A stretch of 38,904 nt of DNA from Chloroflexota bacterium (GCA_021795965.1 JAJYOU010000018.1:1-38904); one strand, 5' to 3'. Positions 25,332-34,216 are shown, numbered from the stretch's first letter. Notes: generated from the letters alone by a model not told the origin. Made by a program: numbers and translations.

Positions 25332-25919
25332 ATGCCCATTTTTGATCATTTCGATTTTCTTGCCCCACACTACGAAACCTTCATCTCAGCCAAAGACCCG
25401 CAGGAATTGTGGGCGATGGCAGATCTGCCTGTCAGCGGTGCACTGCTCGATGCAGGCGGCGGCACCGGGCGGGTGGCGCAGTTCATGAGCGGGAAAGCCA
25501 ATCCGGTTGTGGTGGCTGACCTGTCGCACAAAATGCTGGTCGAAGCCCGCCAGAAGGACGGCTTGCGGCTGGTTTGTTCGCAGAGCGAAAGACTGCCTTT
25601 TCCAGATGAAACTTTCGCGCGGATCATCATGGTGGATGCCTTTCATCACGTTTACAACCAGGCTGGAACTGCGCACGAACTCTGGCGGACGCTTGAACCA
25701 GGTGGCCGCCTGGTGATCGAAGAACCCGATGTACGCGTTTTCAGCATCAAACTACTAGCGCTGGGAGAAAAACTGGCGCTGATGCGCAGCCATTTTCTGA
25801 CACCGCCGCGGATCGCCGAATTGTTTCAATATCCCAATGCCCGCACCCGGGTGGAAACGGGGAAATTAACCGCCTGGGTCATCGTGGAAAAAATACATGT
25901 CGAAGGCAGCCAGGGGTGA
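25332..25919 (+). CDS. Class I SAM-dependent methyltransferase
   Basis: The 195-residue protein has the Rossmann-fold methyltransferase motif I (LLDAGGGTGR, residues ~39-48), an acidic motif II region (VVADLSHKML), and the FHHVYNQ and LEPGGRLVIEEPD motifs of the UbiE/COQ5-like Methyltransf_11 group. It should methylate a small molecule with S-adenosylmethionine in the cytosol. The substrate cannot be told; menaquinone synthesis is possible for this group, but the protein is shorter than typical MenG/UbiE (about 230-250). Confidence 0.85.
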   Translation: MPIFDHFDFLAPHYETFISAKDPQELWAMADLPVSGALLDAGGGTGRVAQFMSGKANPVVVADLSHKMLVEARQKDGLRLVCSQSERLPFPDETFARIIMVDAFHHVYNQAGTAHELWRTLEPGGRLVIEEPDVRVFSIKLLALGEKLALMRSHFLTPPRIAELFQYPNARTRVETGKLTAWVIVEKIHVEGSQG

Positions 25920-26038
25920 AACGAGGGGAACAGGGTCGACCTTGACGGCGGAAATGCCACCTGATTTTTGAGCATAATTTTGTGCCGGGCGGGAGTAGAT
26001 AAGCAGCGTCCTTTTCCTGGCGTCTTAAGACATTAAAA

Positions 26039-26077
26039 CAGAACTCCCGAGAGAATTGGGTTCTCTCAGGAGTTCTG
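26039..26077 (-). terminator. Terminator after tRNA-Asp
   Basis: Seventeen-base arms CAGAACTCC.GAGAGAA and TTCTCTC.GGAGTTCTG with one mismatch form a long stem around a GGG-type loop, followed on the minus strand by TTTTAATG. Confidence 0.88.
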
Positions 26078-26097
26078 TGCCGCCAGTTAAGCTGGAG

Positions 26098-26170
26098 CGG
26101 CCCCGACGGGGTTCGAACCCGCGATCTCGGCCTTGACAGGGCCGCATGTTAGCCGCTACACCACGGGACC
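26098..26170 (-). tRNA. tRNA-Asp (GTC)
   Basis: The minus strand reads GGTCCCG...CGGGGCC for the acceptor stem (one G-U), a D arm with GTAGCGGCTAACAT, an anticodon stem around the loop CTGTCAA (anticodon GTC), and a T arm with GCGGG-TTCGAAC-CCCGT. Discriminator G; CCA is not encoded. A decayed copy sits at 12867-12939. Confidence 0.96.
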
Positions 26171-26256
26171 AGTGTTTCGCGCGGGTAATAATATCATATT
26201 TTTGAAGATTGTGTTAATTCAATTTAAATTGGGAGGCAGGAGATGAGGTAAAAAAA

Positions 26257-26276
26257 GCACCGCAAATTTGCGGTGC
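26257..26276 (-). terminator. Terminator after the FmdB-like gene
   Basis: The perfect palindrome GCACCGCAAATTTGCGGTGC is followed on the minus strand by a run of T residues (26250-26256). It lies seven bases after the gene's stop. Confidence 0.9.
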
Positions 26277-26283
26277 CGGGTGA

Positions 26284-26643
26284 TCAGGAGTTTTCCTTGG
26301 AGGAGGTGGATTCGCTGCGGGCGGGTGGAGCAGCCGGCGGCGTTGTGGCGGCAGGGCTGGAGCCTGCGCTGGAAGCGCTTTCAGTCTCGCCGGATTGGGT
26401 CTTTTTTTCTGTCTTGACCGGTTCCTTGTTCTCAGACCTGGAGTGACTGCTGGCGCCGGATGAGGATTTGTTATCGGTGGCATACCAGCCGCTGCCCTTG
26501 AAGACGATCCCGGCGGGCGTGTACACTTTTTTCAGGCTGTTCTTGCTGCATTCCGGACAGCGCTTGAGGGGTTCATCGCTGAAAGATTGGTGTCGTTCAA
26601 ATTGTACGCCGCAGTTAGTGCAGCGGTAAATGTAAATAGGCAT
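26284..26643 (-). CDS. FmdB-family zinc-ribbon protein
   Basis: The 119-residue protein starts MPIYIYRCTNCGVQFE, with CTNC and CPEC forming a zinc ribbon, followed by VYTPAGIVFKGSGWYATD, the typical end of the FmdB/putative regulatory protein family. The remaining 60 residues are a low-complexity tail rich in Ser, Pro, Ala, Glu and Lys, probably disordered. The family is widespread and its role is unclear (regulation of amide use was proposed for the founding member). AAGGAG precedes the ATG, and a terminator follows, so it is a single-gene unit. Confidence 0.9.
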   Translation of the reverse strand: MPIYIYRCTNCGVQFERHQSFSDEPLKRCPECSKNSLKKVYTPAGIVFKGSGWYATDNKSSSGASSHSRSENKEPVKTEKKTQSGETESASSAGSSPAATTPPAAPPARSESTSSKENS

Positions 26644-26849
26644 TAAATTCTCCTTACTGAACGGGATGCATTATAGCCCCCTTCAATGGCAGTGGCAAGA
26701 TATTTGAATTTCCTGTTAAGACGCTTCTAATACTCCTTAAACGACCCGGGTTGAAAATGTTAAGGACAGTTTAATTTATGCGCTGATGGACTGGCTATAA
26801 TAATACTGTCAATAAAGATCATATTTATCTACTAAAAAGGAGATCGGAG

Positions 26850-27629
26850 ATGAAACGTACTCGCTTGTTATGGTTAGCGGCTGCAGCCGCGGTCTTATTT
26901 GCTTCCATTTCAGCTGGGGCAGCCTATGCCACCACCAGCTGTTTCGTCGATACGAACGCAGCGGCTGCCTGCTGGATGAAAGCGAACGGCCTGGCTTCAG
27001 GCAGTTATTTTTACCCGACTGCCGCCACCACCCGCCTCCAGGCGGCAGCCTGGCTGAAAAACCAGTCCCAGATCCCTCCCACTACCGGGATGATCACGGT
27101 CAGCGCGGGGTTCGCAAACTGGCGAACGATTTCTTCCACGGCTAACCTCCAGTTCAGCCGCTATGCGAACCTTACATACGTGACCAATCCAGTAACGGGA
27201 TTCGACTACCTGGGTATACAGCCGTCCATTCCAACCGTTCTATACGGCAGGAAATTATTTCTGCGGGGGGTGGAGATGTGTTATGCTGCATCGGCAAATG
27301 CAAATCTGACTTGGGCAGGTATCTATACCTACACTCAATCCAGCGGACCGGGCGCTGTCACCCAGCAGTTTTCTGACTCCACGATCCGAACAGATACTGC
27401 TTGCCGCTATTACGTCCTGAGCACCCCGGTGGCGCTCGGCGCGGATGATGGAGCTGATTTATATATCGGAGTTAACTGGACGACTGCCGGCACAAATTTT
27501 TCTCTTGGACGGACAACTTTCGTGTTTTCACCGAGCGCAACAAAAGCGCCTGCGCCGACTGGGGCAATCATCACCAACATGCAGGAGGGTGGTCCCCAAC
27601 CCAAGGAGTTAATCGCTCCGGTTCCGTAA
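26850..27629 (+). CDS. Secreted protein of unknown function
   Basis: The 259-residue protein has a clear signal peptide (MKRTR, a hydrophobic run, cleavage near AAYA). The mature part starts with TTSCFVDTNAAAACW and contains polar, Ser/Thr/Ala-rich beta-type sequence with four cysteines. It ends in a short proline-rich tail. No family was recognised. A strong AAGGAG site precedes the ATG, and a TATAAT at 26796-26801 without a good -35 may be its promoter. A terminator follows at once, so it is monocistronic. Confidence 0.75.
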   Translation: MKRTRLLWLAAAAAVLFASISAGAAYATTSCFVDTNAAAACWMKANGLASGSYFYPTAATTRLQAAAWLKNQSQIPPTTGMITVSAGFANWRTISSTANLQFSRYANLTYVTNPVTGFDYLGIQPSIPTVLYGRKLFLRGVEMCYAASANANLTWAGIYTYTQSSGPGAVTQQFSDSTIRTDTACRYYVLSTPVALGADDGADLYIGVNWTTAGTNFSLGRTTFVFSPSATKAPAPTGAIITNMQEGGPQPKELIAPVP

Positions 27630-27657
27630 ACCCCTGGGATGGGGTGAAATATGCAGT

Positions 27658-27684
27658 AGCCGCAGGAATTCCCTGCGGCTTTTT
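27658..27684 (+). terminator. Terminator after the secreted protein gene
   Basis: AGCCGCAGG/CCTGCGGCT forms a nine-base-pair stem around AATTC, followed by a TTTT tract. Confidence 0.9.
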
Positions 27685-27743
27685 GGTTTAAGAAGTCAAT
27701 CCTATCGGGGGAGTGGATTTTTGCGGGAAGTTGAACCAGGGAT

Positions 27744-27772
27744 TTGACTTATGCCAGCGAGGGATGTATAAT
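27744..27772 (+). promoter_or_regulatory. Near-consensus promoter reading into the repeat tract
   Basis: TTGACT (27744-27749) and TATAAT (27767-27772) are separated by 17 bases. No gene follows for 400 bases; the first downstream gene is the small hypothetical one at 28186. Confidence 0.75.
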
Positions 27773-27849
27773 AGAACAAATGTTTTATTCGTGATCAAGC
27801 GCGAGTCCTGTTTTGCGAGTGTGGCAATCTCATGCGGGCTAGGAAGATC

Positions 27850-28165
27850 AGATTGCTTCAGTCGCTTCGCTTCTTCGCAATGACAAAGGCGATATCCGGG
27901 AATGACAGCCGGGAGTAAACCAGATTGCTTCAGTCGCTGCGCTCCTTCGCACATCGTCCCGGGTATCATGCGGGAATGACAAAGAGGGTCGCTGTGCTCC
28001 TTCGCACAACGTCCCGGGTATCATGCGGGAATGACATTAGAGAGTCGCTGCGCTCCTTCGCACACCGTCCCGAGCATCATGCGGGAATGACAAAGGACAA
28101 TAAACCAGATTGCTTCTGTCGCTTCGCTCCATCGCAATGACATTAGAGAGTCATGCGGGAATGAC
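27850..28165. repeat. Tract of interspersed short repeats
   Basis: Two sequence units recur in a loose mosaic. TCATGCGGGAATGAC is found exactly at 27966, 28021, 28077 and 28151. GATTGCTTC(A/T)GTCGCT is found at 27851, 27923 and 28108. Between them stand variants of CGCTCCTTCGCA and CGTCCCGGGTA. Spacing is irregular (55, 56, 74), and the units form short inverted pairs, as in intergenic mosaic repeats. No protein is coded. Confidence 0.85.
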
Positions 28166-28185
28166 CCACCATGAAAGGAAGCACC

Positions 28186-28446
28186 ATGAAAAGCGGTATG
28201 TTGTGGTATGACAATGAACCCAATACGAGCCTGGATGAGAAAATTTCGCTGGCATCCGATTATTTCAGGAAAAAATACGGGCACACCCCGGATGTCTGCA
28301 TGGTCAACCCGCTCATGCTGGCGGGCAGCGCGCTGCAGGATGGGACGCTCTTTGCGGGGAAGATCCAGGTCCGAACGATGAAAACGATCATGCCTGGGCA
28401 TTTCTGGCTGGGAGTGGAGGACCAGGCTGTGCAGCCGCCTGCCTGA
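28186..28446 (+). CDS. Small conserved-looking hypothetical protein
   Basis: An 86-residue soluble protein: MKSGMLWYDNEP at the start, a helix with KISLASDYFRKKYG, a CMVNPLML segment, and an end without membrane helices. I chose the ATG at 28186 because AAAGGA lies seven to ten bases before it; the ATG at 28171 has no ribosome site. The codon use fits the GC-rich genes. No function is known. It stands directly after the repeat tract, which may have entered its leader. Confidence 0.65.
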   Translation: MKSGMLWYDNEPNTSLDEKISLASDYFRKKYGHTPDVCMVNPLMLAGSALQDGTLFAGKIQVRTMKTIMPGHFWLGVEDQAVQPPA

Positions 28447-28493
28447 TGGCTTGCCCCCATAAAAGCGGTTTAATTTTCCAGAACGGGGAATGC

Positions 28494-28862
28494 TCACTCG
28501 CTGCTGGCGACCACCAGCGCGATGGCATGTTCGCGGGTGTGGCTGAGGCTGATCGACCAGGTTTTTAGACCGAGTTCCTGAGCCAACGCCAGCGCCTTGC
28601 CGTGTAGAGTGAGGAGGGGCTCGCCCGAAGGGGCGCGCAGGATTTCAATATCTGTCCAGGCGATCAGACCCAGGCCAGTGCCGAGGGCTTTTGCGACCGC
28701 TTCCTTGGCTGCGAAACGGGCTGCGAGGGAGGGCGGGCTGCCGGCGAATAAATCCAGCTCGGCGGGAGTGTAGACGCGCGCAAGAAAGCGCTCGCCCTGC
28801 CGTTCGAGGGCAGCTTCCAGGCGCGAAACTTCCAGTAAATCAACACCACTTCTCAGGTTCAT
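28494..28862 (-). CDS. acpS: Holo-[acyl-carrier-protein] synthase
   Basis: AcpS transfers the phosphopantetheine arm from CoA to acyl carrier protein in the cytosol. The 122-residue product has the two family motifs: SGVDLLEVSR near the start with the metal-binding Asp8, and ARFAAKEAVAKALG with the catalytic glutamate, then W.ISLSHTREHAIALV at the end. The usual length is about 120-125. It stands alone, 123 bases downstream of the M16 gene pair on the same strand. Confidence 0.95.
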   Translation of the reverse strand: MNLRSGVDLLEVSRLEAALERQGERFLARVYTPAELDLFAGSPPSLAARFAAKEAVAKALGTGLGLIAWTDIEILRAPSGEPLLTLHGKALALAQELGLKTWSISLSHTREHAIALVVASSE

Positions 28863-28985
28863 AAAATGATTCTATCAGAAATTGCCCCTGCGGAGGTTGA
28901 AACCCGGCGTGCGGGGCAGTTCCATTTAAATTTAGCAGCTTCCAGGCAGACTAGCCCAAAAATAAAGCGGGAAATGAAAGGAATT

Positions 28986-30254
28986 TTACGGACCGCAGGT
29001 GGCGATGGCGAGGGCAGAGGGGTTGATGTACCTGCGGGCTGCCTCCACCACCATGGCGGGGGTGATCGCGCGGATCATGCCTTCATACTTGCGGTAATAG
29101 TCCAGCCCCAGGTCAAAGCGCTCGAGGTTGATCAGCGCAGCTGCGACCCCCGCGTTCGACTCGAGGGAGAGCGGAAGGCGTCCGACGAAATTATCCTGGC
29201 TGTCAGAGAGCTCCTCCTGGGTGACCCCATTTTCCGTGAACAATTTCAGCTCGCGGATGATCAGGTCGAGCGCCTTTTCCAGGTTGGAGGGGTTGACGCC
29301 GGCACTGACTTCCCAGCTGCCGGGACCCAGCCCGGCGCTCAGGTTGGATGAGGCGTAATAAGCCAGTCCGCTCCGTTCGCGCACCACGTCGCCGATGCGT
29401 CCCATCATGCCAAATTGACCCAGGATGGAGTTGCCGAGGGAGGCAGCCGGGTAATCGGGCGAACGGCGGCGGGGCCCGAGGACCCCCAGCAGCAGGTCAG
29501 ACTGGGATTTTCCCGCCAGGGGCACATGCTGGCGGACGGTTTCGCTGAGCGGCAGGAGCTCGGGCAGGGCAGGCGGGGCGGGCTGCAAGGGGTTGACCCA
29601 ATCGCCGAGGACCTCTTCCACCTGGTCCCTGACCCTGGCTGGATCGACCGCGCCCACAATCGCGAGGGTCATGCCGGCTGGTCCGAAGCAGCGCCGGTGG
29701 AAATCTGCCAGGTCGTCGCGCTGGATGGCGCGGATGGTTTTGGGATAACCGTCATCCGGGCGGGCGTAAGGGTGATCGCGGAAAAGCAGCTTGTCAAAGG
29801 TGATGGCTGCCATGTCGCCGGTGCTTTGCGCGCGCATCGCCAGCCCGGTCAGGAGCTGGCTGCGCAGTTTTTTGACCTCTGCCGGTGGAAAAACAGGCTG
29901 GCGCAGGCAGTCAGCCAACAGGTCAAAAATCAGGGGCAGGTCTTCCATCAGAGAGCGCGCGCTGAAGCTGGTGGTATGCGTCCCGGCTGAAAACCCGAGG
30001 ACGGCGCCGACAGATTCAAGCGAGTCAAAGATTTGCTCAAAGCTGCGGGTTTCTGTCCCGCGCATCAGGCTGCTGGTGGCAAAATCTGAAAGACCGAGCT
30101 TTTCGTCCGGGTCAAAGAGGCTGCCGACTGGCAGGTAGCCATGCAGGGTGACCGAGGGGCTGTTGAAATTAGAGCGCAGCAGAAGGGTGATGCCGTTGGG
30201 CAGCACGAAACGGGTAATGTCATCGGGTCCGGGCAGGGAATGGGTCTGGTTCAT
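28986..30254 (-). CDS. M16-family peptidase homologue lacking the zinc site
   Basis: The 422-residue protein has the M16 fold: a start with ITRFVLPNGITLLLRSNFNSPSV, a long central linker, and a C-terminal half with LGNSILGQFGMMGRIGDVVRERSGLAY, which is the substrate-binding R/Y region. The HxxEH zinc motif is replaced by the LSDFATSSLM stretch, so it is probably the non-catalytic partner of the protease encoded just upstream. The ATG overlaps that gene's stop in ATGA, which couples the two. Paired M16B proteins of this kind form heterodimers in other bacteria. Confidence 0.9.
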   Translation of the reverse strand: MNQTHSLPGPDDITRFVLPNGITLLLRSNFNSPSVTLHGYLPVGSLFDPDEKLGLSDFATSSLMRGTETRSFEQIFDSLESVGAVLGFSAGTHTTSFSARSLMEDLPLIFDLLADCLRQPVFPPAEVKKLRSQLLTGLAMRAQSTGDMAAITFDKLLFRDHPYARPDDGYPKTIRAIQRDDLADFHRRCFGPAGMTLAIVGAVDPARVRDQVEEVLGDWVNPLQPAPPALPELLPLSETVRQHVPLAGKSQSDLLLGVLGPRRRSPDYPAASLGNSILGQFGMMGRIGDVVRERSGLAYYASSNLSAGLGPGSWEVSAGVNPSNLEKALDLIIRELKLFTENGVTQEELSDSQDNFVGRLPLSLESNAGVAAALINLERFDLGLDYYRKYEGMIRAITPAMVVEAARRYINPSALAIATCGP

Positions 30255-31537
30255 TCAATTTCTCCGCCGCTGGGCAGGTAATTCCCGACCACACGGCTGG
30301 AAGTCTGGAAAGTGTTTTGAGCGGCGCGCTGGACGTCCGCCGGGCTGACCTGGCTCAACTTCTCGAGGTAGCCGCTGAACCAGGCATAGCTGGCAAACAT
30401 TTCAGCATATCCCAGCCAGAAAGCCTGGTTGGTGATATTTTCAGCGCCAAAAGCGAACATGGCGCGCGCCTGCTTGATGGCGCGGGCGATCTCATCCGGG
30501 TTGACCGGTTCATCCTGGAGGCGTTTGATCTCATCATCCAGGGCAGAGAGGGCGCGCTTAAGCGGGCGGGTGGGGTGCCCGGTCAGGGTGAAGCTGTAAA
30601 GGAAGGGGTCGATCGTGGCAGAAAAACCGCCGTGGACTCCGACCGCCAGCTCACGATCGACAATGGCGTGATATAGGCGCGAGGTCTTATTGGAAATGCC
30701 CCCGCCGCCAAACATGTTGAGATTGCTGGGTCCTGCCAGCAGGCTGTCGAGCACCGAAAGGGCGAAGAAGTCATCCGTGTTTGCGGCTGGAGCGTGGTAA
30801 CTAGCTTCGAGAAAGGCGGTTTCCCCGGGTCCCTCCACGTCCAGGCGGATTTCACCCGGCTGGGCGGGTTCGGGGCGCTCCAGGCGCGGGACGGCGGGCG
30901 CGGTGGGAATTGCGGAGTAGAGCGCCTGAATGCGCTCGAGCATGTCTGCGCAATCGAAATCTCCTGCCAGCGCCAGGACGGCGTTGTTCGGCTGGTAAAA
31001 AGCCTGGTAATGCTGGTAGAGCTGCTCGCGCGTCAGGGTCAGGAGATCAGCCATATCGCCGATGACCTCGTGATGGTAGGGGTGAACGCGGAAGGCTGCC
31101 TGTTGGATGGCTTCACTCAGCCTGAAAATCGGCTCGTTTTCGTTGCCCTCGCGCTCCGAGATGATCACGGTCCGTTCGGATTCGACCTCCTGCGGGTCGA
31201 AGAGGCTGTTGCGCATGCGGTCAGCTTCCAGGTTGAGCGCCAGGTCGATGGCTGGGGCGGGCATGGTTTCGAAATAGGTGGTCCAGTCCAGGAAAGTGAA
31301 GGCGTTCCATTGCCCGCCGGCGCGGGCGATGGCTTTGTCGAGCATGCTGGCAGGGAAGCGGGCTGTGCCCTTGAACTGCATGTGCTCGACCCAGTGCGAG
31401 AGACCGGTGGAGCCGCTCTTTTCATCCTTTGAGCCGACGCGGTACCAGATCCACTGGCTGATGAGCGGGGAAGTGTGAATTTCCTTGAGCGCCACCATCA
31501 AGCCGTTTTCGAGGGTGGTCAGCAGGCAGTCGCTCAT
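30251..31537 (-). CDS. M16-family zinc peptidase (catalytic)
   Basis: An inverzincin-type metallopeptidase of about 428 residues. The motif LSHWVEHMQFKG gives HxxEH, and the third zinc ligand lies in the LNLEADRM segment about 75 residues later. The start at 31537 overlaps the stop of the upstream gene in ATGA; an upstream TTG at 31582 is possible but less likely. It forms an operon with its inactive homologue and with the membrane-anchored protein before it. No signal peptide is visible, so the site of action is probably the cytosol. Confidence 0.92.
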   Translation of the reverse strand: MSDCLLTTLENGLMVALKEIHTSPLISQWIWYRVGSKDEKSGSTGLSHWVEHMQFKGTARFPASMLDKAIARAGGQWNAFTFLDWTTYFETMPAPAIDLALNLEADRMRNSLFDPQEVESERTVIISEREGNENEPIFRLSEAIQQAAFRVHPYHHEVIGDMADLLTLTREQLYQHYQAFYQPNNAVLALAGDFDCADMLERIQALYSAIPTAPAVPRLERPEPAQPGEIRLDVEGPGETAFLEASYHAPAANTDDFFALSVLDSLLAGPSNLNMFGGGGISNKTSRLYHAIVDRELAVGVHGGFSATIDPFLYSFTLTGHPTRPLKRALSALDDEIKRLQDEPVNPDEIARAIKQARAMFAFGAENITNQAFWLGYAEMFASYAWFSGYLEKLSQVSPADVQRAAQNTFQTSSRVVGNYLPSGGEIE

Positions 31538-32598
31538 GGCTGCTCCGCGTTGTTTGAATCCTGGGGGAAAAAGAGGGAACAAAGAAACTGGAAGGTTGGA
31601 CAGGGGGCAGGAGCGGAACTGCTGCCAGTTTGAGGCAGGAGGCTGCGCTGGAGCGGGTTGAGCGACTGCTGAAAAGCGAGGAGGGGCTGGTGCAGTCCGG
31701 TCTGATTGAGCGGGATGTCGAGCGGAATCTGGACATTAATCGGGACGGTGGTCTTGAGCGGAACGGTCAGGTTGAGGCGCACCGGCAGGTAAGTGCCGGC
31801 GGGCAGAATGATATCCGCCAGGCTGTCGATGGAGACGCCGCTGTTTTTGAGGCTGATATAAGCCCCGTTGATGGTCGTATCCTGGGTCAGGATGGCGACG
31901 GTTTCCTGCTGGATGGGAATGTTAAGATTGAGCGGCACATCCTGGACGAGCGGGACAGTGACGCGCAGGTGAGCCTGGTCGAGGCTGGCGAAATTTTCAA
32001 CCAGCCCGCCGAGGAGCTTGTCGCCGACCAGGTTTTTGAAGCTGGCAAGGTCGCGGCTGAGGAAAATCACTGCGACGATCAGGACGAGGTTGAGCAGGAG
32101 GGAAATCAGCGCGGCGAAATTCCAGAGAGAGGCGGAAGGCTTGACGGAGCTGCCGTCGGGCTGCGGCTTGAGCGGCGAGACCATGCGGCGGGTGCCGGTC
32201 CGAGCTGGATTGGCGCGCTTTCCCGAGAGGAAGGGCAGCCTCCAGGAACGGGACGGGGGTTTGGCGCTTCTTTCAGTCTCCCCGCGCGGCTGCCCGGGCG
32301 TGAATTTTGGGGGGCGATAATAACTGCGCGGCGAATCCTGCACGGCTGGGGCGGTTAAATCGGGCGTGGGCAAAGCAGACGCCTTTTCGGACCCGGCAGG
32401 CGGGGGTTCTGGGACATCAGCCGCAGGCGCAAAATCCGGTTCGACGGACGGCGGCAGAGGAGCTTCCTCCTCGAGGGAAGCCGGCGAAATATCCTTTTTC
32501 TGGAAAGAATCCTCTTCAAATGAAGAGCTGCTGTTGGCGGTCAGGCGTTCGAGGTATGCCGCGATCTCTTTGGCAGCGGGTTTTTCAGGTTTGTCCAT
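31534..32598 (-). CDS. Single-pass membrane protein with proline-rich cytoplasmic domain
   Basis: The 354-residue protein has an acidic, then proline- and serine-rich N-terminal half (about 1-160), one membrane helix (FAALISLLLNLVLIVAVIFL, ~165-187), and an extracytoplasmic C-terminal part made of beta-like repeats with alternate VPL/IPI phrases (VTVPLVQDVPLNLNIPI, TVPLKTTVPINVQIPLDIPL). Such alternating hydrophobic strands suggest a beta-sheet membrane-surface domain. No family was recognised. It is co-transcribed with the M16 pair (ATGA overlap), so a role in the same process is likely. Confidence 0.75.
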   Translation of the reverse strand: MDKPEKPAAKEIAAYLERLTANSSSSFEEDSFQKKDISPASLEEEAPLPPSVEPDFAPAADVPEPPPAGSEKASALPTPDLTAPAVQDSPRSYYRPPKFTPGQPRGETERSAKPPSRSWRLPFLSGKRANPARTGTRRMVSPLKPQPDGSSVKPSASLWNFAALISLLLNLVLIVAVIFLSRDLASFKNLVGDKLLGGLVENFASLDQAHLRVTVPLVQDVPLNLNIPIQQETVAILTQDTTINGAYISLKNSGVSIDSLADIILPAGTYLPVRLNLTVPLKTTVPINVQIPLDIPLNQTGLHQPLLAFQQSLNPLQRSLLPQTGSSSAPAPCPTFQFLCSLFFPQDSNNAEQP

Positions 32599-32703
32599 GA
32601 CTTTTCCTTGCGATAATAACGATATGAAGCATTTAATGTAAAATTAAATATAGCATAAAAATGGAACCCCGCCTTTGGCGGGAAGTGAAAAAATGGATTG
32701 CCC

Positions 32704-32732
32704 TTGAAATCGGTCAGCAGGTCGCATATAAT
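32704..32732 (+). promoter_or_regulatory. Promoter of the FAD/NADP oxidoreductase gene
   Basis: TTGAAA (32704-32709) and TATAAT (32727-32732) are 17 bases apart. The start codon follows 48 bases after the -10, with AGGAG in between. A GC-rich hairpin (CCCGCC-TTT-GGCGGG) lies just upstream. Confidence 0.85.
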
Positions 32733-32779
32733 CCTGACATTAAATATCTGAATAATGGAAAATAAACAGGAGCGGGAAA

Positions 32780-34105
32780 GTGGCTGAAAAAACTTATTAC
32801 ACTGCAGTTGTGGGCGCGGGACCAGCGGGATTGTTTGCTGCCAGGGAACTGGCGCGAAGCGGGGTGACGGTGGTTATTTTTAACCGGGATATCAAACCCG
32901 GCGGTTTGGCGGAATATGGCATTTACCCCGATAAATACGCCATGAAGGACGGTTTGCGCAACCAGTTCAATCAGGTGCTGGAAACGCCTGGCATCCGTTA
33001 TTTTGGCAACATATCGGTGGGCGCGCAGGCTGATTTGAGCCTGGACGACCTGCGCGAGCTGGGATTCCAGGCGATCCTGGTGACGGTGGGTGCGCAGGGC
33101 ACAAAATGGCTGGGACTGCCCGGGGAACACCTGAAGGGCGTCTATCACGCCAAGGATCTGGTCTACCACTACAACCAGCTGCCGCCCTTTACGGACAGGG
33201 AGTTTGTTTTCGGGAAGAAGGTGGCGGTGGTCGGCGCCGGCAATGTCATGCTGGATATCTCGCGCTTCCTGATCCAGAAGGTCAAGGTGGATGAAGTCTT
33301 TGCGGTTGTGCGGCGCGGACCGGCGGAAGTCAAGTTTGACAAAAAAGAGATGGAATACATCATCCATAATCTCGACCAGCGCGCGCTGGATGCTGAGATG
33401 GAACGGGTGGCAGATACGATGAAAGCCATCGGGCAGGATCCGGTGGCTGCGAAAGCCCAGATCCTGGAAGCCCTGCCACGGGCTCAACCATCCAATTCGA
33501 CCACCCGCTTTGGCTTCCAATTTTTAATGTCGCCGACGCGCATCCTGGGGGATGAGCATGTGAGCGGGTTGGAGCTGGAAGATAACAGCCTGGTGCTCAA
33601 GGATGGCGATGTAAAAGCGCGGGGATTGGGCAGCAGCCACACCCTCGACGTGGACGCGGTGGTCTTTGCGATTGGAGACCGGGTGGATGCCAGTTTTGGA
33701 CTACCGCTGGCGGGGAACGAGTTTGCGCGCAACCCGTCGCCGCGCTTTCCACAGGAAGGCATTTCTTTTGAGCCGTACGATCCGGTCAGCCAGGCACCCA
33801 TCCCGGGTGTTTTCGTGGCAGGCTGGGCGCGGCAAGCCAGCCATGGGCTGGTGGGTTACGCCCGCAAGGACGGCACCCTCGGCGCGCGGGCTGTGCTGGG
33901 TTACCTGCAAACCCTTGAAAAAATCGAACCCGATGATGAGGCGCTGACCAGGACCCTTAAGAAAACCGGTAAAGTGCTGGTCGACCAGAATGATCTCAGG
34001 AAACTGGATGAAATTGAAACAGAGGTTGCCCACCGCAGGGATTTACCTTCCTTTAAATTTGGGACAAATGAAGAAATGCTCGAAAAGATCATGTCGGTCG
34101 GCTGA
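32780..34105 (+). CDS. Ferredoxin-NADP reductase-like FAD oxidoreductase
   Basis: The 441-residue protein has an N-terminal FAD-binding motif (VVGAGPAGLFAARELA, ~10-25), GGLAEYGIYPDKY for the pyridine nucleotide/FAD region, a second dinucleotide motif VAVVGAGNVMLDISR for NAD(P)H, and an end AGWARQASHGLVGYARKDG that matches the adrenodoxin-reductase/FprA group and the small subunit of glutamate synthase. It should move electrons between NADPH and ferredoxin or an iron-sulfur partner in the cytosol. It starts at GTG 32780 with AGGAG ten bases upstream. It has no cysteine clusters, so it needs a separate electron partner, not found here. Confidence 0.85.
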   Translation: MAEKTYYTAVVGAGPAGLFAARELARSGVTVVIFNRDIKPGGLAEYGIYPDKYAMKDGLRNQFNQVLETPGIRYFGNISVGAQADLSLDDLRELGFQAILVTVGAQGTKWLGLPGEHLKGVYHAKDLVYHYNQLPPFTDREFVFGKKVAVVGAGNVMLDISRFLIQKVKVDEVFAVVRRGPAEVKFDKKEMEYIIHNLDQRALDAEMERVADTMKAIGQDPVAAKAQILEALPRAQPSNSTTRFGFQFLMSPTRILGDEHVSGLELEDNSLVLKDGDVKARGLGSSHTLDVDAVVFAIGDRVDASFGLPLAGNEFARNPSPRFPQEGISFEPYDPVSQAPIPGVFVAGWARQASHGLVGYARKDGTLGARAVLGYLQTLEKIEPDDEALTRTLKKTGKVLVDQNDLRKLDEIETEVAHRRDLPSFKFGTNEEMLEKIMSVG

Positions 34106-34216
34106 GCGGACCAGTCCGGTGAGCAACCCGTTTTGAAGAGTGGTTGAAATGGTAACTAATTGGACCTCCAAGCGTTAATTAAAGTACGCTGTATTTTTTC
34201 TCAAAAGGAGGATCCA

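Noticed and set aside
27850-28165. CRISPR array
   Set aside because: The units are short and irregularly spaced, and the sequences between them are themselves related repeats, not unique spacers; no cas genes are near.
30794-31432. 212-codon plus-strand frame opposite the M16 peptidase gene
   Set aside because: Shadow frame; the minus strand encodes the complete HxxEH peptidase with coupled neighbours.
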